DNA of 64,000 nucleotides, from NCBI GenBank assembly GCA_013368375.1, contig JAACJP010000006.1:1-64000 (forward strand), written 5' to 3'. The notes under the pieces were generated by a model that did no database searches, had not been told where the DNA came from, and saw only the letters and a list, made by a program, of their open reading frames with translations. Shown one piece after another: positions 48,566 to 59,920 of this stretch (positions are counted from its first letter, which is position 1; each line of letters starts with the position of its first letter). Source of the stretch: Tricholomella constricta (Eukaryota > Basidiomycota > Agaricomycetes > Agaricales > Lyophyllaceae). A program made the translations under genes and the position numbers.

Positions 48566-50044
48566 ATTCTTCTTTCCTAAGTTCCCTAATTCCTGATGAT
48601 CGAACTTTGTTGTCGCATTGTACGTTTTTCGTGCAACATTTATTTTAAACGCTCCGAGCGGAACACTGAATGTGTGCTTGGGGCGGGCATACTTGTATTC
48701 GTCATGAACGCTTTCGATGACCTGGGACTTCAATTGGTCGACTCCTGGTAGACCACGTACATATTCCTCTCACGTATGCACCGCTGGAAGTTACTCGCTC
48801 TTTCTGTTTCATGAGTGGTTCGATTCCGCGTTGCGTCTGCAGTATAATACAAAATCCCCAAAAGATAATAATTCGTGAGTGGTCCGCATCCTCTCTTCTT
48901 CTCCTCATACAGTGTGTTCGTCCGAGTCATTACTCCTGCGCTACCCCCAACTCATCGGCGGGTGCCTTCCCAGCGGCAGGGGGACTCAAACCCTGGAAGG
49001 ATCGCAAGGACTTTGCGGTAAGTGTCAAATGTTTCGACCACCGGTTAGGAGAGGCGGGAGCACTTCTGATCAGCAAGACAATTGAGTCCAGATAGATATT
49101 GAAAGGTGACAGCTGAAACTCACGAGGCCCTCAACCTGGACCGGGTGGACTGCGGTACGACGTCCGTCGGTAGTTGGATGCGTCGAGGGGTAAGCATAAG
49201 GTATGAGAGGCTGAACGGTAACAACCCCATCGTGATAGGTCGACAGATGGACGTATAGCTTGCCTTGCAAAACGATTAGTCAAGATGGAAGCTTTTATAC
49301 GTCCAAAGAGTCAATCGGAGTAGGCCACAGGCCGGAGGACACATTAAGGTTCCCATTGTCTTGAGGGCCGAGCTGTGGCAGGGTGGTGGAGGGTGGTCCC
49401 ACCGTAGCCCGGTGATGATAGAGGATGGAATGGCCGCGAGAACAAAGGACATGATCGCATCTGGTTGTCTGACAGCAGCATCGAGTCCGAGACTATCTCG
49501 CACCGCAATATCACGCCAGATTTCCATTATCTCCATGTCACTGGAGTGAAACCCGACTCATATGCCTGCGAAGGCTCCGAGCATTTTATCTTTCCTGCTT
49601 TCCGAGTAGTCACTTTGTATCCCTCCTGGACCTATCTGCAATGCCTCAGGTACATCACACCTCCGTACGCTAAACAATTCTCAACGTTTGTGCTCCAGGT
49701 CAAGTCAACCTCCCACTCTCGCTTTCAGGAACCCCTTTTGCAACGGAATACTTCGCTCTTCACTTCAACAGGGATCGCAATCCGCTCCCAGCGTAAAGTT
49801 CCCTGATAGCTTGTTTACTATGCCGCTCACGTCTTGCGTGTCTTTAGCCTCTACCCAGTCTGGCACTAGCGATAACAGACAGCTTACTCATGACATGCTG
49901 CAGGACCGGAACACCATGTAAGGCATCTCCATTTGCTCCGAGGGAGTCGCCTGACAGTGCGATCCAACAGAGAAAGAATCGCCAAAGTGTTTTCTACCTG
50001 TTAGAGCATACAACAGTGATATATTACCAATAGCCCTTCTGTTC
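48566..50044. other. Unresolved 1.5 kb stretch with plausible exons on both strands
   Basis: On the minus strand, exons ending at 49301, 49258-49124 (LYVHLSTYHDGVVTVQPLIP) and a last exon ending at 48930 (SFQGLSPPAAGKAPADELG) join in phase 0 through GT-AG introns. On the plus strand, an exon ends KPWKDRKDFA at a perfect GTAAGT donor (49019). Another reads VTAETHEALNLDRVDCGTTS, and the run from about 49404 reads GHDRIWLSDSSIESETISHR with an end at 49921. The two sets overlap, so they cannot both be fully right. No family was recognised for either. One small gene probably lies here, but its strand is undecided. Confidence 0.3.
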
Positions 50045-51652
50045 TTACACAACCACGACTTCCACTTGACGGCGACCATGAAATGGATGTCGCCACCCAC
50101 ATCTCCATTTATCGTCATTAAATGCTTTATTTTGGTTCGTGGTTGCCATTCCTCCAATATGGTCCATGACCATTCGCGAAGTTATCACCAGCCCGCCACC
50201 CTCGGGCTTTTGCGGGCACAGTGGGTCTGCACCGAGTAAGCAGTCCTGCATTACCAGATCAGCAGGTCGCCGAACGGTAGTGGGCGATAATCTCGAAGCC
50301 GTCTCTGCATGGGTGCGCATCAGAAGGATCAGCACAGGCAGCATGGTCCTGTGGAAGATGAGTCCGCTGTATTGCGAAATTTAGCACACGCAAGGAAGAG
50401 GAAAGAATCTCATTTCGCACCTGCCCCCAGTACCAACGAAGCCGCCTTGCCTGTTCAAGGCTTTTGTACTCGGCGAACGAGTGCTTTCTAGGATTTGCAT
50501 CACCCTCCTCACCGCATCCCAGCCCCTCTCACCACCGCAGATAGGGAAATCATCTTCCACGAGCATTACCCACTCCGCCTTCACAGACTGCTCCGTACTC
50601 CAACGGAAAGCTTCAGCAATATGCAAATACTGGCCTGAGACGGAATCGGGGTGAGAATCTGTATCCACGTAAAACGTAACGTTCGTCGATGCAAAGACAG
50701 TGCGAACATTGTCAAATGCTTTGTGAGAGATGGAATGCGTGAATACAGAAAGGACGACATCGGAGCTGAGATGAGGGATGAACGAGTTTATCGTGGATGT
50801 CATGATAGCCGTGGAAGCTGATACATTGGGGCGAGGGAAGGAGAGGATCAGGACCTCCAGCAGTGGCGACCCTGCCGAGGGTGCTGGGGGCATGTCTGTG
50901 GGTATAAATGTCGCCATGCGATTTTGAATCGCGTAAGGAAACGATAACGCCAGCAGTGCCAGCACCGCACAGACAAGTATCGTCCGGAACTTGGGCGGAC
51001 AATTCTGTAGCTGTCCATCTGGCAACATTGGATGTTGCTTTGGCCTATTTCGGACCATGCGCAGTGCCCAATTTACCAGCGAGACTCCTCCTGCTCCGAG
51101 AACAGCTACGCCATATGTCCACGGTGCATTGTCCAGCCAGCAAAGCACTGCACAGAAAGAGACGAGGAGTATCAGTTCGCCAGCTTTGAGCAGCCGCTTG
51201 AACAAGGCTTTGATGATATCTGGACCTCCGAATAGGAAGATGTAGATGACAATCGAGGGCCCGTAGCCTCCGCAGATTTCGTAAAGTGCCCAGTGGCCGA
51301 AGAATTGTGGATAAGCCCATCCAACACTCCGTGTAAGAAGATGCCCAACAGCCGTCCGTAGCGTCGCTGTGAAGATCCACAGCTGATAGTATCGAAACGT
51401 GGATGCAGGAAGCAGCCAGAGGAATTTGGCCTGGATTATCCTCGAGAGATGCCCTGAGAAGGACGTTGGTTTCGCCCAAATCGCGAAGAGAAATGGCAAG
51501 AGATCGTTCTCATAGATGAACTGACGTGGCGTGAAATGTGGGATGGTGAGGGACGGAAAGAACCAGGATATCAGCGAGGGAAGAAGGGGCCCGCACGCGG
51601 TAAACACCCGCAACCAATGTTCGGTTTTCTCAGTGGACTGTCGCATTGACAT
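50045..51652 (-). CDS. Multi-pass membrane protein with glycosyltransferase-like domain
   Basis: It starts MSMRQSTEKTEHWLRVF. The N-terminal half contains several hydrophobic segments (about residues 20-40, 90-115, 130-155, 165-190 and 225-245). The C-terminal half is a soluble domain: LEVLILSFPRPNVSAST, then VTFYVDTDSHPDSVSGQYLH. The block WVMLVEDDFPICGGERGWD, an acidic motif with D-D and a cysteine, resembles metal-binding motifs of GT-A glycosyltransferases. After an intron (about 50390-50345) the protein ends with ADLVMQDCLLGADPLCPQ and KWRCGWRHPFHGRR. It is likely a Golgi or ER enzyme, but donor and acceptor are unknown. The glycosyltransferase label rests on motif resemblance only. Confidence 0.65.
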
Positions 51653-52201
51653 GCAAAAGTCAAGATCCAGATGTTCACTGGGAGACGTTCCTGATATTTA
51701 ATCGTAATTGAATATTCGTTCCATCATGTTCCTGGAAGCCTGACTTGCATCCATGAACCATGTCACCATGAGGAGTATCGCTATCAAACAGCATCAAACC
51801 CTATAACTTAGTAGAGGCACTAACATCCGCATCAAGGCTCGTACGGAACCCGCGAATCGTGCAGCTCGAATAGATACAAACGCAGATCCGAGGCGTGGAA
51901 CTGGCCTTGTCCGAGGACAGCGATGAGCGATAAAGCCTGTCTAGCGACTAAGAACGGACCCGTTACTATACAGACATGCCGAAGACGAGACTCTCAAAAA
52001 AATGTGTCTGATTCATATAGTACATTCATTCAGGTGAATTTTATTGGATACATTGAGCGCAGTAAATGACACTGGAAGTCAGGCTTTAAAAGTCATCCAT
52101 CTGGGCCCGCACTCAGTGGATGGGATCAGAGTGTATCGAAGCGGCATGGAGAATGTGGAAAAGGAAGGACTACAACTAAATGAAAGAGTAGGAAGTGCTA
52201 T
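51653..52201. other. Intergenic, no gene seen
   Basis: About 550 bases between the membrane protein start and the end of the CBM19-like protein gene. It is AT-rich with no open frame of note and no recognised RNA gene. Confidence 0.4.
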
Positions 52202-53728
52202 CTAAACTCCGGCCCCAGTAACACCTCCGGTAGCGCCAGTAGCCTGGATGCGGGCTGCAGCATCAGCTGTGGTGGTACAAGCGATGGAGGTGCCAGGCGT
52301 GTTGACGAGAGGAAGAGCGGCACAGGTGAGAGTGGCTCCGCAAGAGGACACGATGAACTTTCCATTGACACACTGGGCGAAGCCTGTTCCGACGCAGGCT
52401 TGTTCACCAGCTGGTACAAAGAAAACATTAGTTTCAGTTACACCGATAGCTTGGGGTTCTTACAATTACAAGGAGAGTTCTCAGTGAGGGTCGCAAACTT
52501 GGCGTTGAGTGCCTGGGCGTCTTTGCCGTTCTGGAGCTTAAAATCGCCGCCAGCAGGGGCGGGGGCTGCAGGTGCAGCAGGGGTGGCGGGTGCATTGGAT
52601 GGGGGAGGGCCGGGAGTGGCGGGGGCAACCACTCCATCGGAACCTGTGACACCACCAGTGGCGCCAGATGCAGCAATACGGGCGGCAGCATCACCCTCGG
52701 TGGTGCATGTGATTGAAGTTCCAGGGGTGTTGACAAGGGGAAGCGCGAAGCAGGTCAACGGGGACGAGCACTGGGTGGTAACGAACTTGCCATTGACACA
52801 CTGAGCAAAAGCGCCGTTGACGCATGCCTGCTCTCCGGCAGTGCAGGCAGAGTTGGCATTCAGCGTGATGAACTTGGCGTTGAGAGCCTGGGCATCTTTC
52901 CCGTTCTGAACCTTGAAACCGTTGGCACCGGTGTTCGCGGGAGCTGAAGAAGCAGGTGGAGCCACGGTCGCGGTCGAGGCGGGTGGCGCGGGGGCAGCAG
53001 TGGTAGTAGCCGGAGGAGGGGTGTTTCCGCCTGCATTTCCATTACCAGCGCCGCCGGCACCAGGGTTTTGGGTGATGTCAACGAGTTGGACACCGTCAGT
53101 GACGGGGCCATTGGGATTAGCGGGGCAAGACCCGGGAGGGCTCAACAGCGCGTTCTTGCCAAATGGAATTGTGCCGGGCTGTCCAACAGCCACTCCACCA
53201 ACAAACACGGTGGGGTTAGCACCGGCGAACTGACACTGGAACAGGCCATTGAGTTCCGCGTTCTTTGGAGCTTGTTGGCAGTAGGGCACACTCTGGGACG
53301 TGGGCTGGATAGGGTTTGAGGTTCGCGTTGAGTTGACGAACAGTATCTCAATGTTACATATGCTCACCGTGTTGCGCGGTTGCTGCACAAAGATCTGGGT
53401 CAGGCGAATCATCTCAGCATCGTTTCCCAGTTGCTTGGCCAGGTCAATCATCTGATCTGCCGAATTCTGCTGCTCGCAGGGACCGGGAGCAGCAAGAAGT
53501 GTGCTGAAGGCAGTGACGGAGATTGGGTTGCACTTTTGAGCGCCACCTGCGGCGATCTAGGAGAAACGCAAATTCAGAGAATGATACGGAAATATTCGGT
53601 CGACATACACAAGCTTGTTCCCATTTGGCAGTCGCAGCAGAGATACTTTGAGCGATACGCTTGTTCAACGGTGCTCCCTGAACACCGGAGGCAATCAAGC
53701 CAAGAACAACCAAGGATAGCTGGACCAT
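52202..53728 (-). CDS. Secreted protein with two CBM19-like chitin-binding repeats
   Basis: Signal peptide MVQLSLVVLGLIASGVQG. A conserved region follows (CEQQNSADQMIDLAKQLG, SVPYCQQAPKNAELNGLF). A Gly/Pro/Ala/Thr linker leads to two tandem repeats of about 90 residues. Each opens with QNGKDAQALNAKF and continues GEQACV, FAQCVNGKF, C, LTC, ALPLVNTPGTSI and C-TT, resembling the cysteine pattern of CBM19-like modules. Repeat 1 is at about 52915-52640 and repeat 2 at about 52550-52205. Repeat 2 is split by a 53-base intron (52411-52463) at a position where repeat 1 has none. The protein is probably extracellular and binds cell-wall polysaccharide. No catalytic domain is seen. Confidence 0.78.
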
Positions 53729-55107
53729 TGCAAATCAAAGAGAATGAAAAGAAAAGCTTGACAGCGATGGAAGCGAACGTGTCTGAGGAAAGGACGCGAG
53801 CACCTGGCTGCAAAGGAAAGGGAAAAGAGGGATAAGAGGAAATGGTCCAGACGAAAACCAACCACCAACGCTTTATATAGTCCCGGTCCACTGTCGGCAT
53901 GGTTCATATTGGCCTGACCAATTGCCTTTGGTTGCCCAGGAGACAATGATCTCGAGCAAGTGTACATTCCCAATTCGTATAAAGGAGCTCGAGGTGTCCC
54001 ATTCAAGGAACGTTGGCCAAGGCGAAGTAACAATCACATTGTTGCAACTCACATGCTATCGGGCTCTCGTCCATTGGCTCCTTTGGCATTTGCTATCGCA
54101 GGTTCTTTGCTCTCTTTGCTGCTCTTCGAGCCTTTCCCTATTTGCGAATCATTGCTGCATTTTTCCCTATTACAAGGAATCTGTGCCATCGGTTCATGGA
54201 TGCCCTTGCATTGCCAACGAGTGCTGCGGCCCCATCTAGAACATGGTAGTGGGTGACTTCCCGTAAGGATCTGGAAATATCTGAAAATTGAAACTGGTTG
54301 GCGACAACATAAGCGAAGAGATCCCATCACGCCGATCGAGTCTGGAGGCCTTTTTCTGGTCTGTAGAGGGGTCGGGAGGCCTCTGCAGACTGATTTCAGG
54401 CGCTTGACGACGGAGATCCTTCCTATTGGGGCTCCGGCATCTCGGCTCATGAGGCTTTCTGCAACTGGAATTTCCTAAATCGTTGTCAGACTCTTACGGG
54501 AAGTCACCCACTTACGGAAACCAGCCGATATCTCCTATCCTGATGTTTTTGGCCAAATCTTGGATCCCGTACACGCTGCACCTAGTTGGATTGAGACGGG
54601 GCCCTAGCCGGCCACTCGAGTCTCTTCTGAACAAATCGAAGCCAACGTATCGACTGCTCGTCGTTCCTCTAAATATGTGTAATGACCAGCTTTAGTGCGT
54701 GCCCTCGACTCCCTGCCGCATACGCACCGCTGCGTGATCATACACCATAGCAAAAGCATAATGTCTCTTAGATGATGCTTATCCTTTAAGCTGATTTAAA
54801 ACTAATACTTTCCTTGCACTGATTTCACCAAGGCTTCTATCCTTCATTGTTCTTGGTAAGTCATTACGATAACCTGATGTCGCCACTGTTCATTCATGCC
54901 TTCAATAATTAGAAAGATCAAATGTATCGGCTTCAGGTGTACACAATTTAAGTCAGTCAGAGCTAGGTACATGGTGTCTTTGGTGGTACAATTGCAATAT
55001 ATTAATTATCCTGAGTCAAACGTGAATGGTGGTACCTGTGTCGTGAAGAAACAAGAAATTGAAATCTACGTGCGATGCTGAGGCGTGGAGCTGCGTAGAA
55101 ACTATGG
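53729..55107. other. Intergenic region holding a MITE-like repeat
   Basis: About 1.4 kb without a supported gene. The first 150 bases are the promoter of the secreted protein. A 263-bp element with 19-bp inverted termini occupies 54249-54511. The remainder is AT-rich with no recognised motif. Confidence 0.4.
54249..54511. repeat. MITE-like element with 19-bp terminal inverted repeats
   Basis: GTGGGTGACTTCCCGTAAG at 54249-54267 is matched perfectly, in reverse complement, at 54493-54511. The interior (about 225 bases) has no conserved coding. Immediate flanks (GGTA on the left, TTAC on the right) do not give a clean target-site duplication, so the superfamily is unknown. A perfect 19-bp inverted match at this distance is very unlikely by chance. 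Confidence 0.6.
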
Positions 55108-56475
55108 TCAATTAAGCCTCGGGGACGTATCGCCCGAATGTTCCAGTCTGAACCAAACTGGTATCGACTTCCACATTTTCTCCCTTTCCCTTGTCGCCCA
55201 AGCCTCCAAAGACTTTGCACATGCCTTGCATTCCGAGAACTCGGCGCTTTTCAGCTGACCTAGTTCCTCCGCGACGTAAAGGGGGTCACAACAGCCTCGC
55301 TCGCGGTCAAAGAGATAGTGTTGAGTGGCTAAATCGACCAGTTCCGAAAAATCCTTTCGACAAGCGGCGGCAGAAACACATACACCACTGGCAGACGGTT
55401 TTCGGACATGAGTCGAATGTTGAGCCGGCCGGACGTATTGGCTGCTTCCCATGGCAGTGATAAGAGATGTGATGGCGTGTTGGCTCGCTTCCTTGCCAAG
55501 GCAGAGCCTTTGCAGATCTGCAACGGAGAGGTTGGATGGAGTGGGAGGCAGATGTCGGTGTGTCTGATCTTCCTCCGTTGGCTCGAATATATGCGAGAAC
55601 GGATAGCGAGACAGATCATAAAATGCGGCGGGCAAGAGCGATGGTGCATCGACTTCGCGAGACAAGTTTATGACAGCCTACGAACGATCAGTGTTCGCAG
55701 TGCAGTTTAGGGAGAATGGCCTTACAATTGGATGTGGGTAGAGGTGACTGCCATTCGAAGCGATGTCTGTCTCGTGCGTACGTGCCGAATCTTCCCTTGC
55801 ATCCCATGCTTTTAGATCTGATGGCCATGCCGTGCTGAGATGCTCTAGCGCTCTGGCTCGCAGGCCTTCGATGATGTATTTCGTTGACAATCGAAGGACA
55901 CCAGAGACCACCGGAAAGTCCTCTTGATCATTACCGCCAAAGGCCCTTCAGTCGCGATGCGTCAGTGACCATAATCAGAAGAGTTGAAAGACGAGGACGT
56001 ACGGCCCATCGTAAAGCGCAGTTAAGAGATTGCCGACATCTTCAGCTGTATCGTATAGTTCAACAACTGGGATTCCGCCAGTTTCGATACCTTTCAGCAC
56101 ATGTTTCGGCGTGGCGGTATCGTCGTCACATCGTGACTTGGGCTGAGGCATCGAGAACATGTCCTTGAAAAACTCTGAGTGGCGTGCTAGTACTGACATA
56201 TGAACTTTGAACAACGTGTCCTCTGCTCGACATATCACACTGCCATCCTCGAACCACAGATCAGAGTGCCTCCTGAAAGGCGGGGTGTCGATCGCAGGTT
56301 CGTGATGATCGACAGAGACGGCGTCAGATGAAGGGCTCTGTTGAGTTTCTGAGCCTCCACCTATTGAGGACCTGGGATGTTTCGAAGTCGGAAAGGCATC
56401 AGCTAAAGTCGGACGCCTCGACCGAGGAGGAGTGGTGGCCGAGCTTGGACAGGGGTCTTGACGCTGCAAAGGCAT
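55108..56475 (-). CDS. BTB/POZ domain protein
   Basis: It starts MPLQRQDPCPSSATTPPRS with a disordered N-terminus. The BTB fold follows: HSDLWFEDGSVICRAEDTLF, KVHMSVLARHSEFFKDMFSM, and GIPVVELYDTAEDVGNLLTA. After introns the next parts give VVSGVLRLSTKYIIEGLR (the 3-box-like helices) and AFYDLSRYPFSHIF. The C-terminal half has several cysteines (CVSAAACRKDF, ECKACAKSLEAWATRERE). Such proteins are greatly expanded in agaricomycetes. They often act as Cul3-type ligase adaptors or have unknown roles; no substrate can be inferred. Confidence 0.82.
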
Positions 56476-56653
56476 GGGATGGAAGATGGCCCTTCGAGGT
56501 ATATCCGTTATCAGTTGAGGCGTAGAAAGAATTTATGGCAGAATGTACGACTATATGTTACATGCCAACTTATGATCAAAGACCAGTTTGGACAAAATCG
56601 CGATCTTATCTTATCTGGGAAGCAATCTACATGGAGGAAACGGGAGACGTGCT

Positions 56654-58344
56654 CTAAGAGTGCCCTCCGTCTATCTTTTCATCGAGTTTCTCCAAAAGTC
56701 CCTGCAGCTCCTTGGCATCCGCAATCAGCTGGGTGATTGTTCCCTCACCACTATCATCGCGCCTCGTTGACTGGGGCTTGAGTTCTGGCTTCAGGCTCAG
56801 CTCATCAACAGCTTTCTTGACGACCTGACTCCAGGTCATTCCTTCCTTTTCCAGTTCCTCCACAAGCTGATCCTTGATTCGTCGGCATGCACCGACGCCA
56901 TCGTAGCCAAACCCGGTGTAAACTTGAACCAAAGAAGCACCGGCTTTGGCGTACTCAAGAGCGTCTGCTCCCGTAAAGATACCGCCGCACCCAATCAAAG
57001 GAATTGAGGAAGGAAGATGTGAGCGAAGCGTCCGTAATGCTTTCAAGGAGTACTGCTTAACCGGTGCTCCAGACAAACCGCCGACTTCATTTTTATTGAC
57101 TGAGGCAGTTCATCATCAGCGCAGCACTTGTACTCGAGACCAAACCGCTTACCGGCTGTCAGGGTTTCTGGCCTCTCGATCGTAGTATTGCTGATAATTA
57201 CTCCATCGATACTGCTCTGTTTGATGACTTCTGCAATAGCCGTGATCTGCGCCTCATCCAAGTCGGGGGAGAGCTTGAGCACCAGTTTCGGTCTTCGGGA
57301 TGTAAGCTCGGACACTGGGAGCTCATCCCGCGCCTTTGTAACACCGCGAAGCAGTTTTTCCAGCAAGTCGCGGTCCTGCAGCCCCCTGCAGCTTCGGATT
57401 AGCCTCGCGCAATTTTTTGTCTGTCTGCACTTGCCTTAGACCGGGTGTGTTGGGGCTGGAGACGTTGACTACCAACACATCGGAATAAAGTCCAAATGTG
57501 CGAACACCGGAGACAAAATCGTCGATAGAGTCCACTGGGGACTCCTTGTTTTTGCCAAGGTTGACTGCTAGGACCGAACTGGGCCGCAGAGCAGCAGTGT
57601 CATATCCTTGTTGGAATTCAGGAATGCGGGAACGAAGCCTTGCGAGAACGGAGGTATGTCCTTGCGATGGGAAGCCGTATCTATTGATTAGGCCCGAATC
57701 TTCCGAAAGGTGGAATACACGAGGTCGAGGGTTGCCCGGCTAGAGACAAGGAGTCAGTTGTATCGAGGGGTGTGCTTGATAATGCGCACCTGCGGCTTCG
57801 GAGTGACACTGCCTATCTCGACCCAACTAAAGCCGAGATTGAAAAGCCCTACGATGATCGTTGGAACACGGAAGGAGTGATGCAAAGCGCGGCGCACCGT
57901 CGATAGCCTCTCCGTCCTTGTCGAACCCTGCTGCAAGTCCCACTGGATTCGAGATATACTGCCCCCAAAGCTAGTATGATAAAAGAATTCGCGTGAGTCG
58001 CAAGCATTCGACTGTGAACGTTTCCGCACCTCCGATTTTAGACGTGCATCATCCGTACAGGGATCTCTCGGTCCAAGCCCACTTCTCAACACCTTTACAG
58101 CAAGCTTGTGGCCCGATTCTGCATCCAAAGTATGTCGAAGAATCGGCGTCACGATATACCGATGGAGCGCAGAACGCGCATCAAGGTAGTAGACAGCAAA
58201 AAGTCCAGTCGACAGAACGAAAGCGGTGGCGTAGAGTCCTGTTTTAAGGGATACGCGAGGTGCCCCAGTCGACAACAACCTATGGCTGGGCCCTTGGCTG
58301 CGTAGATGAAAAGTTAGCCTCGGTCTTCGTCGAAACGCTAACAT
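56654..58344 (-). CDS. URA9: Dihydroorotate dehydrogenase, mitochondrial class 2
   Basis: FMN enzyme of the mitochondrial inner membrane that oxidises dihydroorotate with ubiquinone in pyrimidine synthesis. The start at 58344 (MLAFRRRPRLTFHLRSQG) gives a targeting sequence followed by one membrane helix (GLYATAFVLSTGLFAVYYL), the class 2 hallmark. Splicing gives LWGQYISNPVGLAAGFDKDG and then GLFNLGFSWVEIGSVTPKPQ. Later come VVNVSSPNTPGLR, KLSPDLDEAQITAIA, SNTTIERP and the FMN loop IPLIGCGGIFTGADALEYAK. One intron (57386-57434) has GC-AG ends (AG|GCAAGT) and joins LR to GLQDRDLLEKLL. It shares a dependence on ubiquinone with COQ6 in this window, although the two genes are far apart. Confidence 0.92.
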
Positions 58345-59350
58345 TTGGAAAGTCGGAGTGTCTTTGCGGTTGTTGTCTTGCGACGTCTTTGCTTTACGCA
58401 CGTGATTAAGCGTTCCCATCACGTTACTTATGTTGTGACGGTCTAGTGTTTCGTGTGTGTTCCTGGCTCTGAATCGGATTATTGATTACTGGTAAAACTC
58501 CGATGTAGACTGGGTAAATAAAGTGGCGGGGCATTCAAAATGTTTCGACCCGGGAGGCCGAAGGTTCTTGGCCCCCTTTATCACATATGACAGTTGAAGG
58601 CCACTGTGCCATGGTACATTATTTGTATATGCCAACTGTGGAGCGCCAAGCACTTGTTCTGAATAGTCCACCGGCAATTTGCCCAGCAAAAAATGATGCG
58701 AACATGCACAGCAGGTTCTCAGAAGCGGGCAGGCATGTGGACAGAGGTATTCCTTTGAGTATACAGAAGCCTGTGAACTGTTTAACAGCAAGCACAAATT
58801 TTCTGGAAGTGGTAGGTCGCCAAGCATGAGAGATTGTGCGATTGATGCGGTTCAGGGTACTAGTTTCGGGTTTCCAACCATGAGGCGACAGAGGATCAAA
58901 ATTAATATTTGCAGACGAAGGTCCATAGGGAGGTGAACACTTTGGTTGGAAATGACGGTGACACGACGTTTTGGATCCTCAAGAGCAAGGCATAACTACC
59001 TATTAGAATACTGAGAGGAGCAGTGCAAGGCAACCATTGCACAGGGTCAGCCACAAGGCGATGGAAACAGACCGTCCGGGTCTGATGGTGATCAATTAAC
59101 TTACAGGATGAATCTGATCAGCAAATTGTAATGGTGAACAGGGTTGATCAAGCAGAGAGATTTAGCAATTGTTATGATTAGGTTGCACAGAGAGGTTGCA
59201 TGGGGTGACTCAGGAGTTATCAAGGGCTGGTATGCTATGATAGGGTACGGATGGGGATACATATGGCTTTAGATAGGTATGGATAGCAAGGGGGTGCGGG
59301 AAGAGCAGGAAATGAGGGGAGGAATTTTCACAGGAAGGTGTTAGGACCTG
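58345..59350. promoter_or_regulatory. URA9 promoter and non-coding flank of the Gypsy element
   Basis: CACGTG at 58399-58404 lies 55 bases upstream of the URA9 ATG. The rest, to the presumed LTR, is non-coding. The minus-strand open frame at 58486-58827 has no recognised motif. Confidence 0.35.
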
Positions 59351-59696
59351 TGTAGCACGCCGGTTACAGAGTTATTCTGGAACCACCGAAGCGGACAGGC
59401 CTGACGTTCGTCAAGGAAGACGGCCTACGAAGGAGTATTCGGAGGTCGTGAGCGTTGATGAAGGTGTTCACCGGGGCTGATTCGAACGAACGAGCTCAGG
59501 TGATACGAGTGTGAAGCCGAATGTATTGAGAGAGAGAGAGAGAAACGAGAACGAGAACGAGGACTAGTCTTAACAATAGGTAATATCGAGGTCAGGAGTC
59601 TGAAAAGAAGTGGTGTCATGTTATATACAGTGGGTAGGCGTGGGAAAGCGTAGTGGGATGTGATTTTAGGGGTGGTTGTTAGGGGCGGTCGTGACA
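59351..59696 (-). repeat. Probable 3' LTR of the Gypsy element
   Basis: Read on the minus strand, it begins TGTCACGACC at 59696 directly after a purine tract and ends ...GTGCTACA at 59351 (TGT...ACA termini). A TATATAA box lies about 65 bases in, and a (CT)n tract near 59530 lies in the presumed R/U5. The inner border is well supported by the adjacent purine tract. The outer border is a guess because the other LTR is outside the window. Confidence 0.5.
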
Positions 59697-59700
59697 TTAC

Positions 59701-59712
59701 CCCCTCCTCAAG
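59701..59712 (-). promoter_or_regulatory. Polypurine tract next to the 3' LTR
   Basis: On the minus strand the sequence TTGAGGAGGGGGTAA directly precedes the LTR start TGTCAC. This is the position and composition of the primer for plus-strand DNA synthesis in LTR retrotransposons. Confidence 0.6.
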
Positions 59713-59920
59713 CGTCGAGCCACTGAGACGCGGGGAGATGTTCGAATACGGATAGTGTGGCGGTTGTTTTTCTTTCTGGGTCGCGCGCGGTCACGTGAGG
59801 GGCACGTGCGGGTCTAGGTCGATTGTGGGTCCATGTGGGTGATTTGGAGGATCTCGGAGATCGAAAAAGAGGAGAGCTCTGGTTGTTTTTTTTCTCCTCT
59901 AATTTCTTTTTATCATCTCC

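Noticed and set aside
48960..49010. GGGTTTGAGTCCC on the minus strand, resembling a tRNA T-arm
   Set aside because: The loop is eight bases and no acceptor, D or anticodon arms are found upstream.
54049..54450. 133-codon minus-strand open frame
   Set aside because: It overlaps the MITE-like element, has no start context or motif, and reads as random sequence.
58486..58827. 113-codon minus-strand open frame upstream of the Gypsy LTR
   Set aside because: No recognisable domain, no splice partners, and a composition unlike neighbouring genes.
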